Shown in pieces: positions 1-5,723 of a stretch of DNA of 7,186 nt. Position numbers and translations under genes: made by a program. Origin of the DNA: an uncultured Collinsella sp. Its GTDB lineage: Bacteria > Actinomycetota > Coriobacteriia > Coriobacteriales > Coriobacteriaceae. A model generated the notes under the pieces. It saw nothing but the letters and a program-made list of their open reading frames with translations, was not told the origin of the DNA and did no database searches. The stretch covers positions 1-7,186 of the forward strand of contig CAAEDE010000039.1 of the NCBI GenBank assembly GCA_900754525.1, read 5' to 3'. Numbering within the stretch: the first letter of the stretch is position 1; every line of letters begins with the position of its first letter.

Positions 1-2
1 AG

Positions 3-47
3 GCGAGGAAGAAGGGCGTGAAGGGAGCGAAGAGCGTTGCTGCCTAG
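3..47 (+). CDS. Possible C-terminal tail of a truncated + strand gene
   Basis: The frame beginning at base 3 is open from the window edge and ends in a TAG at 45-47. It would encode a short basic tail, ARKKGVKGAKSVAA. The codons used (AAG for Lys, GGC, GTG, GCG, GCC) match the GC-rich third positions of neighbouring genes, and a + strand gene ending here would converge with the epimerase gene. A second frame (stop at 50-52) is also open but gives an unlikely Glu/Cys-rich tail. With only 14 codons visible, no function can be assigned and the call may be wrong. Confidence 0.3.
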   Translation, partial: ARKKGVKGAKSVAA

Positions 48-130
48 GCTAGCCCCTTGTCACACAAACTACCGAAGCCTCCTTTTTTATGCCAAATTGT
101 CGCTCTGGACGGTGCGCAGCGTCGACCGGT

Positions 131-152
131 CCGCCGTTCGTTAGAACGGCGG
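131..152. terminator. Perfect 9-bp hairpin between convergent gene ends
   Basis: CCGCCGTTC (131-139), a 4-nt loop GTTA, and GAACGGCGG (144-152) form a perfect GC-rich stem-loop. It starts 5 nt beyond the stop codon of the minus-strand epimerase gene, where a transcription terminator is expected. No T-tract follows on either strand, so it is not a textbook intrinsic terminator. It may work with a factor or as a 3'-end stabiliser. A T6 run at 83-88 on the + strand has only a weak 5-bp stem (AGGCT 46-50 with AGCCT 76-80) upstream of it. Confidence 0.45.
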
Positions 153-157
153 AACCT

Positions 158-1051
158 CTAGAGCAGTGTGACGCTAAAGCTACGTTTATCGGTAGCGCCG
201 GGAGCCAAGGTAATGGTGTTGACCTTGTGCTCAAAAACGTCGTCCTCGGTGTCCATGGTGGTGTGGCCGGTCCAGGGCTCGAGCGCCACAAACGGGGCGT
301 CGTTGGCGGCAGACCACACGCCAATGTACTTAAAGCCCTCAAAGTCGATCTTGACGCCGTGGCCCGACTTGCGGCCGCGCAGCGTGAGCGTGGAGCCCGG
401 GGTATCGGTGAACATGATGGCATCGTTATCGAAGCTGCGATGCGTGATGGGCAGCACGTCAGAGTTATCGGGCGCCTTGTAGCTGCCCTCGAACGTCATG
501 AGACCATCGGGCGTAATGATGGGGGCCTCGTTGGTCCAAGCCTCGGTAAATGCCAGCTCGTAATCCTCGAACGTCTCGTCCTCGGCACCGGGGGCGGGCA
601 CGTTAAATGCAGGGTGGCCGCCCACCGAGAACGGCAGGTCCACGTCGCCGGTGTTGGTGACGGCAAAGGTCTGCGTGAGCGTGGCGTCGCCGGTTAGGGC
701 ATAGGTCATGTTGAGCTTAAAGTGGAAGGGGAAAGCCTTGAGCGACTCGGGCGTGTCGGTGATCTCGTACGTTACCGAGGAGCCGTCCTCCGAAACCTCG
801 ACCAGCTTGTGCTCGACGATGCGCGCGAGTCCGTGGCGCGGCATCTCGCAGGTGCCAGCCGCAGACGTCGCCGTGTTGTTGCGCAGTGAGCCCACGATGG
901 GGAACAGAATGGGCGCATGCTTGCCCCAAAAGGCGGGGTCGCCCTGCCATAGATACTCGTTGCCGTCGAGGGCAAGGCTCGTGAGCTGGGCTCCCATGGA
1001 ATCGATGGCCGCGGTGAGGCCGCCGCGCTTGATGGTGGTGACGGTGGACAT
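158..1051 (-). CDS. Aldose 1-epimerase family protein (LacX/galactose mutarotase-like)
   Basis: This 297-residue cytoplasmic enzyme should interconvert alpha and beta anomers of an aldose or aldose phosphate. It matches the LacX/YeaD-type branch of the galactose mutarotase fold. Seen in the sequence: PRHGLAR (71-77), corresponding to the conserved HGxxR segment; GGHPAFN (144-150), whose His146 fits the catalytic histidine; and ALEPWTG (256-262), whose Glu258 fits the catalytic base. Length is normal for the family and there is no signal peptide. I chose the ATG at 1051 because GGAGG lies 7 nt upstream on the minus strand. The in-frame ATG at 1075 would add MFTFGGSS, which simply reads through this ribosome-binding site. 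The true sugar substrate cannot be read from sequence. The gene lies 79 bp downstream of the one-TM protein gene on the same strand and may be cotranscribed with it, although a dyad in the gap suggests its own control. Confidence 0.93.
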   Translation of the reverse strand: MSTVTTIKRGGLTAAIDSMGAQLTSLALDGNEYLWQGDPAFWGKHAPILFPIVGSLRNNTATSAAGTCEMPRHGLARIVEHKLVEVSEDGSSVTYEITDTPESLKAFPFHFKLNMTYALTGDATLTQTFAVTNTGDVDLPFSVGGHPAFNVPAPGAEDETFEDYELAFTEAWTNEAPIITPDGLMTFEGSYKAPDNSDVLPITHRSFDNDAIMFTDTPGSTLTLRGRKSGHGVKIDFEGFKYIGVWSAANDAPFVALEPWTGHTTMDTEDDVFEHKVNTITLAPGATDKRSFSVTLL

Positions 1052-1071
1052 GCTACTTCCTCCAAAAGTAA

Positions 1072-1094
1072 ACAATAGTGTCGAGGGCTATTGT
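1072..1094. promoter_or_regulatory. ACAATAG-N9-CTATTGT dyad upstream of the epimerase gene
   Basis: ACAATAG (1072-1078) and CTATTGT (1088-1094) are perfect 7-bp inverted half-sites separated by 9 bp. The dyad begins 21 bp upstream of the epimerase start codon and about 10 bp upstream of its Shine-Dalgarno sequence. It is AT-rich in GC-rich surroundings, as operator half-sites often are. The same sequence could form a 7-bp leader hairpin if transcription begins further upstream. No good -35/-10 pair could be assigned, so an operator role is inference. Confidence 0.4.
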
Positions 1095-1130
1095 GCCACT
1101 CTTGGCGGCAAGGAGAAGCGGCAGGCGCAG

Positions 1131-1997
1131 TTATTGAGCGATTGCGTAAAGGTCGAACCCGCCCTGCGGCGTGCTGTCGACCGTATCGGGCGCCTGCGAG
1201 TTAAAGCTCACGGGAACCATGCGCTTTGAGGCGCGGAAGCGCGTGCCATCGGTGGCGACGGGCGGCTCGTCGACCGTGAGCTCGTAGTCGCCGGGCTTGA
1301 GTTCGATGCCGTCGCCAGCGGAGTTGACATATTGATACTCGTCAATCGCCTGCCCTTTGAGCGTGCGGCCCGCGATGTGGATGAGCATCTGGCTGTCGCC
1401 GCGGGCGGTGTCCCACGTCGCGCCGTCCTTGACCTCGACCGACACATGCACCGAACGCGTGCGGCTGAGCGATTGCTCGACAGACATCTCGACCTTGGCA
1501 GCATCTTTGCGCTGTTGCTCCACATGGCTCCAGACATTTCCGATCGCCGAGCAAGCGATGACGCCGGCCATGAAGGCGATGAGGATGGGGCCGAGCGGAG
1601 AGCGGTGGGCCGCGTCTTCCTCACGAGCTAGGTTGGGGCGATGCGTGGGGGCGGGCGCCCGGGCACCCTGCGCGGGCACGTCGAGTATGCTGAAGGATGC
1701 CGTGCTGCCGGGATCGATGTTATGGCGCGGCTGCGGGGTCTTGGCCGGCGAGATGGACATGTCCGCCGGCTCACTCAGCGTGGCCGTGGCATCGGCCTTA
1801 GCCTCGTCGGCCTCGGCCTGAGCCCAGGCCTGTTCAAAGGTTAGGGGTTCGGCGGAGTCGGAAGCGGCGTCCGTCTCGACGGCATCGTTGCCGGTCTCGT
1901 CCTCGTCGCTCGACACGTCACGCGGCGAGGGCTCGTCCCACTCCTCGTCCGGAGCCTCGCCCTCGCTATACCACCATTCAAAGTTATCGATATCCAT
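1131..1997 (-). CDS. Single-TM protein with acidic N-terminal region, function unknown
   Basis: I do not recognise a named family in this 288-residue protein. Residues 1-75 are strongly acidic and low in complexity (many D/E, with A, S and T), starting MDIDNFEWWYSEGEAPDEEW. Residues 76-133 are Pro/Ala-rich and probably disordered. Residues 135-157 (PLGPILIAFMAGVIACSAIG...) form one convincing membrane segment, and about 130 residues follow. Arg/Lys/His near residues 120-132 and the lack of an N-terminal signal suggest an N-in, C-out single-pass protein with an extracytoplasmic C-terminal domain. In that domain LKPGDYELTVDEPP (233-246) resembles a strand-turn motif of small beta-sandwich domains, which is only suggestive. 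The ATG at 1997 is preceded by AAGGGG at about 8 nt, next to a GGGGCGCCCC palindrome (2000-2009). A TATAAG at 2039-2044 (minus strand) could be its -10 box, but no matching -35 is visible. Confidence 0.8.
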   Translation of the reverse strand: MDIDNFEWWYSEGEAPDEEWDEPSPRDVSSDEDETGNDAVETDAASDSAEPLTFEQAWAQAEADEAKADATATLSEPADMSISPAKTPQPRHNIDPGSTASFSILDVPAQGARAPAPTHRPNLAREEDAAHRSPLGPILIAFMAGVIACSAIGNVWSHVEQQRKDAAKVEMSVEQSLSRTRSVHVSVEVKDGATWDTARGDSQMLIHIAGRTLKGQAIDEYQYVNSAGDGIELKPGDYELTVDEPPVATDGTRFRASKRMVPVSFNSQAPDTVDSTPQGGFDLYAIAQ

Positions 1998-2082
1998 ACG
2001 GGGCGCCCCTTAGGCCTCGCAAATAAACACTTGTTAGCCTTATACCCCCAGACGGCGCTGGAGCTCGTCGGCACAGACAGGA

Positions 2083-2147
2083 AAACCGTCACAACATTCG
2101 ACGCTTTTCCTCGATTTCGAGATTTTTGCCGAATGTTGTGATGGTTT
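2083..2147. repeat. Imperfect inverted repeat, 18-bp arms, 29-nt loop
   Basis: Arm 1 (2083-2100) and arm 2 (2130-2147) pair over 18 positions with a single G.U-type mismatch. The arm core is CACAACATTCG / CGAATGTTGTG. The 29-nt loop contains a second small dyad, CTCGA-TT-TCGAG (2110-2121), so a two-tier cruciform or hairpin is possible. It lies between the divergent one-TM and MFS genes, upstream of copy A of the 33-bp element. There is no T-tract, so it does not look like an intrinsic terminator. It may be a dispersed palindromic element or a regulatory site. Confidence 0.75.
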
Positions 2148-2167
2148 GGGCGACTGGCTGGCAGCGC

Positions 2168-2200
2168 AATGTGACAAAGGGACTGTCTCTTTGTCACATT
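2168..2200 (+). repeat. 33-bp near-palindromic intergenic element, copy A
   Basis: Two 15-nt arms (2168-2182 and 2186-2200) flank a CTG loop. The arms read AATGTGACAAAGGGA and TCTCTTTGTCACATT, complementary except for one G.U wobble. This is one of three same-orientation copies in the window (with 4134-4166 and 5683-5715), judged by the asymmetric CTG loop. All three are intergenic. It lies 57 bp upstream of the MFS start and could form a hairpin if included in the leader. I recall similar sequences as frequent in Collinsella, consistent with a REP/MITE-like dispersed repeat. No transposase is encoded nearby. Confidence 0.85.
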
Positions 2201-2214
2201 CTGTTAGAGTTGCA

Positions 2215-2227
2215 GGGATTGAATCCC
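2215..2227. promoter_or_regulatory. GGGATT-G-AATCCC dyad upstream of the MFS transporter
   Basis: A perfect 6-bp inverted repeat with a one-base centre lies 30 bp upstream of the proposed TTG start of the transporter. A TTGCAG hexamer (2210-2215) just before it and a TATTCA (2231-2236) just after it are possible but poorly spaced (15 bp) promoter elements, so the dyad would sit where a repressor could block polymerase. Genes for efflux transporters of this family are often controlled by a ligand-responsive repressor, but no regulator gene is present in the window. The operator role is inferred. Confidence 0.35.
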
Positions 2228-2257
2228 GCTTATTCATGCGACATTGGAGTGACAACC

Positions 2258-3493
2258 TTGACCGCCGCAACCACGCCTAAAAGCAAGTCAACCGCCGCCG
2301 CGCTCTCCCCCGTGCACACCAAGCTCTGCCTGGCGCTGCTCGTGCTGTTGGGATTTTCGCTCGGCTGCTCGGAGTTCGTGGTCATCGGCATCGAGAGCGA
2401 CCTGGCGACAGAGCTCGGCATCTCACTTGCCACTGCGGGCCAGCTCATCAGCGTGTTCGCGCTCGTCTACGCTATCGCTACGCCGGTGCTTGCGCTCAGC
2501 ACGGGACGCTTCCGCCGCTACCAGCTGCTCGTGTGCTATAGCGTCGTCTTTGTGCTCGGCAACCTGGTCATGGCGTTGGCGCCCAACTTTCAAGTGCTGT
2601 TTATCTCGCGCATTGTCCTGGGCTCTGTCTCAGGTGCGCTGCTCGCCGTGGGCGTGACGTACATCCCCGAGTTGCTGTCCCCGCAGCAAACTTCGCTTGC
2701 AATCTCGGTGGTATATGGTGCGTTTTCCGTGGCAATGGTCTTTGTCACTTCGATCGGCAAGTTTGTGGCCGACACGCTCGACTGGCACGTGGCCATGTAC
2801 GGCACACTTACCTTTGCCGTTTTGATCTGCGGAGCGCTCGTGGCGTTTATGCCGCGCGCTGGGCAAACCGACGAGCCCGCCACCTTTCGCGAGCAGGCGG
2901 GGCTGCTGCGCGAGCCGAGCATCATCACCGGCATGCTCATCTTTTTGTTTGGCGTGGGCTCGGTCTATGTGTTCTACGGCTACGTGACGCCTTATCTTGA
3001 GCAGGTGCTGGGCATGGGCACGGTCGAAGCCAGTACCACGCTTATGGCCTACGGCGTGTTCTGCCTGATCTCGAACATCCTGGGCGGATGGATCGATGCG
3101 CGCTTTGGCATGAAGGCGCTGCTTGTGACGTTTGTGCTGCAGGCTGCGGCGCTGCTCGGGCTGTTTGCTGTGGGCGGCACCATGCCGCTCGCGCTGGTCT
3201 TTGTCTTTAGCTTGGCGCTGCTCATGTACCTGTTCTCGGTGTCGTGCATCACGCACTTTATGGACGTGGCACGCAGCCGCCATCCCAAGTCGATGGTACT
3301 CGCAAGTTCGGTGGAGCCCATGGCGTTTAACGTCGGCATCTCGTTTGGCACCGCAGTGGGCGGCGCCGTGGTAAGCAGCATTGGCATTGCCTACGTTGGC
3401 GCGGTCGGTGCCGTGTTCTCGCTTGTGGCCTGGGCGCTCACGCTGGTGACGATTAAGTTGGCTCGCTGGGAGCGCAGGCGGGCGAGGGCGTAG
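2258..3493 (+). CDS. MFS efflux transporter, DHA1 (AraJ/sugar- or drug-efflux type)
   Basis: This 411-residue inner-membrane protein should exchange protons for a drug, sugar or other metabolite and export it. About twelve hydrophobic segments are visible, roughly at 23-45, 61-81, 90-108, 115-137, 148-170, 179-198, 222-243, 258-277, 284-305, 309-332, 348-374 and 376-400, with the usual central cytoplasmic loop at 199-221. The first helix region (SEFVVIGIESDLATELGIS, 38-56) and following AGQLISVFALVYAIATP are typical of the AraJ-like DHA1 group. The loop 2-3 motif A is degenerate (GRFRRYQLL, 83-91), with a counterpart GGWIDARFGMKALL at 276-289. I chose the TTG at 2258 because GGAG lies 8 nt upstream and there is no nearby ATG. 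The open frame continues further upstream but there it reads through the 33-bp repeat. The substrate is not predictable. The phosphatase gene follows after 51 bp and may be cotranscribed. Confidence 0.9.
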   Translation: MTAATTPKSKSTAAALSPVHTKLCLALLVLLGFSLGCSEFVVIGIESDLATELGISLATAGQLISVFALVYAIATPVLALSTGRFRRYQLLVCYSVVFVLGNLVMALAPNFQVLFISRIVLGSVSGALLAVGVTYIPELLSPQQTSLAISVVYGAFSVAMVFVTSIGKFVADTLDWHVAMYGTLTFAVLICGALVAFMPRAGQTDEPATFREQAGLLREPSIITGMLIFLFGVGSVYVFYGYVTPYLEQVLGMGTVEASTTLMAYGVFCLISNILGGWIDARFGMKALLVTFVLQAAALLGLFAVGGTMPLALVFVFSLALLMYLFSVSCITHFMDVARSRHPKSMVLASSVEPMAFNVGISFGTAVGGAVVSSIGIAYVGAVGAVFSLVAWALTLVTIKLARWERRRARA

Positions 3494-3544
3494 GCGTAGA
3501 TGCGATACTCGAGCTCGATGATGGCGATCGAAAGGAAACCGCAT

Positions 3545-3991
3545 ATGCAACGCGTACTGTTTATCTGTCATGGGAACATCTGTCGCTCGACGATGGCTGA
3601 GTCCGTGTTTACCGAGCTGGTGCGCCGCGCTGGACGCGAGGCGGAGTTTGCCATTGATTCCGCTGCGACGTCGACCGAGGAGATCGGCAACCCGCCGCAT
3701 CGTGGCACCGTTGCCAAGCTGCGTGAAGTCGGGATTCCTGTCGTTGCCCACTGTGCGCGTCAGGTGCGTCGCGCGGAGTATGGTGACTGGGACCACATTG
3801 TCTATATGGATGCCGAGAACGCGCGTGGCCTGTACCGATTTTTTGGGAAGGACCCCGATGGCAAGGTCTCGCGCCTGCTCGATTGGACCGATCGCCCCGG
3901 CGACGTGGCCGACCCCTGGTACACCGGCAATTTCGACGCCACCTACCGCGATGTACTCGCCGGTTGCGCCGCTATGCTCGAGCAGCTGTAG
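3545..3991 (+). CDS. Low-molecular-weight protein tyrosine phosphatase
   Basis: This 148-residue cytoplasmic enzyme removes phosphate from phosphotyrosine (possibly also phosphoarginine or small aryl phosphates). The N-terminal P-loop CHGNICRS (8-15) is the family's C-x5-R-S signature: Cys8 is the nucleophile and Arg14 binds phosphate. DPWYTG (123-128) supplies the general acid Asp123. IDSAATS (37-43) matches the conserved segment after the first strand. Length is typical and nothing appears missing. The ATG at 3545 is preceded by AAAGGA with 8 nt spacing. The in-frame ATG at 3500 would add 15 residues with no family counterpart and no better ribosome-binding site. In many bacteria such enzymes act with a tyrosine kinase in polysaccharide export, but no kinase or capsule gene is visible here, so its target is open. 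It may be cotranscribed with the transporter upstream. Confidence 0.95.
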   Translation: MQRVLFICHGNICRSTMAESVFTELVRRAGREAEFAIDSAATSTEEIGNPPHRGTVAKLREVGIPVVAHCARQVRRAEYGDWDHIVYMDAENARGLYRFFGKDPDGKVSRLLDWTDRPGDVADPWYTGNFDATYRDVLAGCAAMLEQL

Positions 3992-4034
3992 GCGCTCGGG
4001 CGGCGCGGGCGCTCGGGCCACGCCATCGGCATAA

Positions 4035-4130
4035 AACGAGCGTGGATTTTCTCCCACTTTGAGCGTTCGAGTGCGCTCTAAACGGGAGAAAATCCACGCT
4101 CGTTATCTCGGTGGGAGAAAATCCACGCTC
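4035..4130. repeat. Perfect 21-bp inverted repeat plus a third direct copy of the arm
   Basis: Positions 4035-4055 and 4084-4104 are perfect reverse complements over 21 bp (core GAGAAAATCCACGCTC), separated by 28 nt. The loop holds a smaller dyad, GAGCG (4061-4065) with CGCTC (4074-4078). A third copy of the arm follows directly at 4113-4130 (18 bp identical to 4084-4101, in the same orientation), so the motif occurs three times within 96 bp. The element lies between convergent genes, the + strand phosphatase and the minus-strand ATPase. A bidirectional terminator is possible, but the T-rich bases are inside the stem rather than after it. A repeat used as a protein-binding or mobile-element site is the alternative. 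Confidence 0.8.
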
Positions 4131-4133
4131 ATG

Positions 4134-4166
4134 AATGTGGCAAAGGGACTGCCCCTTTGCCACATC
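4134..4166 (+). repeat. 33-bp near-palindromic intergenic element, copy B
   Basis: This has the same layout as copy A: an arm starting AATGTGGCAAAGGGA, a CTG loop, and a complementary arm. Thirteen contiguous base pairs form (4135-4147 with 4153-4165). Compared with copies A and C, the A at arm position 7 is G (4140) and its partner T is C (4160), a compensatory change that preserves pairing. It begins 11 nt beyond the stop codon of the minus-strand ATPase gene, where it may define or protect that transcript's 3' end. Confidence 0.85.
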
Positions 4167-4177
4167 CGGGACTGGCC

Positions 4178-5539
4178 CTAGACCGGCTTGACCTCCAGCT
4201 TTATCCCCTCGGCGCAGGAGTCGCCCAAAACATCCGAAAGGGCCCAGGTCGCATATAGCGGCAAATAGAGAACCGCTCCGTTGCGCTCAACGTTGCCTCT
4301 CGAGAAAACAATCCCGAGCCTTGCGCCATATTCAGCCGTATCAAGCACATGACCGAGCGCAGCGTGCGCGTGGTAATAGGAGCCCGATTTAACCTCGATC
4401 GGAACAGCCGTCCCATCCGGTCCATCGACCACAAAGTCCACTTCACCGCGCTTTTTTGTCTGATAGTAGTAAAGCTGGCGATTTTGGGCGACCAGCTGCT
4501 GGGCCACCACGTTTTCGTAAATGCCGCCCAGATTGGGCTCCTTACTATCAAGATACGCCGCTTGGGCGACCCCAACGGGGTAGCGCGCCATCAACATGCC
4601 CGTATCCGATTGATATAGCTTGAACTGCGATGGCCGCGCCGTCTTGAGCAGGGGCGATTTTGGCTCGGTTACGATATCGGCTTTGAGAGCAACGCCGGCA
4701 TCGACAAGCCATACAAAATCTCGCTGATACTTCTCGTAGTGAGCCTTGGGGTCAATGGAATTGAGCACGAAGCGCTTGTTTTCGCCCTCGAGCATAATAG
4801 GGAGCTGATCGTAGATGCTCTGCACCTGAAGGGCTCGCCCGCTTGCATACTTGGAGATATCCCGCCGGTACTGCTCGTTGAGCTCTGACTGTAGCTGACG
4901 AACAGAGGCAAGGTCGCCCTGCGTGTCAAGGAAACGCTGCACGACCTCCGGCATTCCGCCGACAACGGTATAGGTCCTGAAGTTTGCCATCATCGCGTCA
5001 TGAATGTAATCAGGAATGGGCCTCTCGCTGATACACGCGTCACGTATCGTTTGGCGAGCCCCCTCGCTCACCCCGGTTGCCCAGCAAAACTCCTCAAAAT
5101 CGAGCGGGAACATCCTAAGCTCGTGGACATACCCCACGGGATAGGACCTGACGCCCTTGAACTGGGTCCCGAGCATTGACCCCGAAAACGCCCAGCGGCA
5201 TCTCCCGTCCTCAACAAGGAACTTTGCCATCGTCATGATGTCGGGGGCCTCCTGGACCTCATCGATAAACACGAGCGTTTTGCCTGGTGAAATCGACTTT
5301 CCCGAAAGAAGCGTCACCCTGCTGATGAAATCATCGGCATCCCGCGCCTCGAGAAGAGCATCTTTTGCCTGGCGATTTTCCATGAGGTTAAGCTCGATGT
5401 AGGTTGCATGGTTGGCTTTGCCAAATGCGCGAATCGAATAGCTTTTGCCGATCTGGCGAGAACCCGTAATGAATAAGGCCTTTTGCTCGGCAGACTTCAG
5501 CCAGCGCTCCAGCTCTGCCGCTATTTTCCTGCGCAGCAT
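4178..5539 (-). CDS. AAA_14/DUF4143 ATP-binding protein
   Basis: This 453-residue cytoplasmic ATPase combines an N-terminal AAA_14 domain with a C-terminal DUF4143 domain, a common but poorly understood architecture in gut bacteria and archaea. Seen: Walker A GSRQIGKS (26-33), Walker B LVFIDEVQ (89-96, Asp93/Glu94), sensor-like FSGS (118-121), GGMPEVV (194-200), and a C-terminal PD-(D/E)xK-like signature with Asp368 (GEVDFVV), then IEVKSG (381-386, Glu382 and Lys384); YENVVAQQL (341-349) adds Glu342. Nuclease activity is inferred, not shown. The ATG at 5539 has GGGGAG about 5 nt upstream. An alternative ATG at 5560 lacks a ribosome-binding site. Sampled lines are 50-52% GC (4441-4500 and 4741-4800) against 63% in the MFS gene (3001-3060), suggesting transfer. 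The gene stands alone, bracketed by copies B and C of the 33-bp element. Its role is unknown; defence, toxin or mobile-element maintenance have been considered for relatives. Confidence 0.92.
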   Translation of the reverse strand: MLRRKIAAELERWLKSAEQKALFITGSRQIGKSYSIRAFGKANHATYIELNLMENRQAKDALLEARDADDFISRVTLLSGKSISPGKTLVFIDEVQEAPDIMTMAKFLVEDGRCRWAFSGSMLGTQFKGVRSYPVGYVHELRMFPLDFEEFCWATGVSEGARQTIRDACISERPIPDYIHDAMMANFRTYTVVGGMPEVVQRFLDTQGDLASVRQLQSELNEQYRRDISKYASGRALQVQSIYDQLPIMLEGENKRFVLNSIDPKAHYEKYQRDFVWLVDAGVALKADIVTEPKSPLLKTARPSQFKLYQSDTGMLMARYPVGVAQAAYLDSKEPNLGGIYENVVAQQLVAQNRQLYYYQTKKRGEVDFVVDGPDGTAVPIEVKSGSYYHAHAALGHVLDTAEYGARLGIVFSRGNVERNGAVLYLPLYATWALSDVLGDSCAEGIKLEVKPV

Positions 5540-5563
5540 AGGCTCTCCCCTCAGTGTCATCAA

Positions 5564-5646
5564 ATGAAATGCAAAGTTTTATACGCTTAATTATCGATGA
5601 AACGCAGAATTTTTAGAACCTAAAATCGGATGAAATGCAGAGATTT
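5564..5646. promoter_or_regulatory. Three ~11-bp repeats phased at exactly 33 bp in the AT-rich promoter region of the ATPase gene
   Basis: On the + strand ATGAAATGCAAAG (5564), ATGAAACGCAGAA (5597) and ATGAAATGCAGAG (5630) start exactly 33 bp apart. On the coding (minus) strand they read as TGCATTTCAT, TGCGTTTCAT and TGCATTTCAT. The first copy lies 24 bp upstream of the ATG at 5539. The bases between the copies are much less alike, but R1 and R2 both end with ATCG(G). The region is about 33% GC (20 of 60 for 5581-5640), against 60% or more around it. A TATAAA on the minus strand (near 5579-5584) lies between the first two copies and may be the -10 box. Three-turn phasing on one face of the helix fits an operator array or a duplicated leader. 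No known binding protein is assigned. Confidence 0.55.
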
Positions 5647-5682
5647 GAGATTACAAGCATAATAGAAGGAACATCACCGGCG

Positions 5683-5715
5683 AATGTGACAAAGGGACTG
5701 TCCCTCTGTCACATT
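5683..5715 (+). repeat. 33-bp near-palindromic intergenic element, copy C
   Basis: The first 18 bases (arm and CTG loop) are identical to copy A. The second arm, TCCCTCTGTCACATT, has one A-C mismatch. The element begins 8 nt beyond the stop codon of the minus-strand TIGR04076 gene, so like copy B it sits at the 3' end of a minus-strand transcript. No T-tract follows on the minus strand. Together with copy B it brackets the lower-GC ATPase gene in direct orientation. Confidence 0.85.
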
Positions 5716-5723
5716 GCGCTCGA

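Noticed and set aside
50..66. Sequence resembling half of the 33-bp element (minus strand GTGTGACAAGGGGCT).
   Set aside because: It matches the arm at most positions but has an indel and no partner arm; it could be a decayed copy or chance, so it is not listed as a repeat.
2211..2230. Resemblance to a tRNA T-arm (GGGATTGAATCCC).
   Set aside because: The T-loop lacks the conserved TTC, and no acceptor, D or anticodon arms are found nearby; treated as a dyad instead.
1841..2270. Short minus-strand frames reading through the 33-bp element (KRQSLCHIALP-type and similar peptides).
   Set aside because: The coding potential comes from the repeat itself; no ribosome-binding site and no codon bias. 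Such frames are likely misannotations when seen in genomes.
3991..4017. Direct repeat GGCGCTCGGG 17 bp apart after the phosphatase gene.
   Set aside because: Short and GC-rich in a GC-rich genome; not distinguishable from chance.
2630..4057. Long minus-strand open frame of 475 codons antisense to the MFS and phosphatase genes.
   Set aside because: Its translation is rich in His, Arg and Gln with no motif, as expected for antisense of high-GC coding sequence, while the + strand frames show clear family signatures.
5564..5662. CRISPR-like regular spacing of 33 bp.
   Set aside because: The conserved part is only ~11 bp with ~22-bp spacers, three copies, and no cas genes; this does not fit a CRISPR array.
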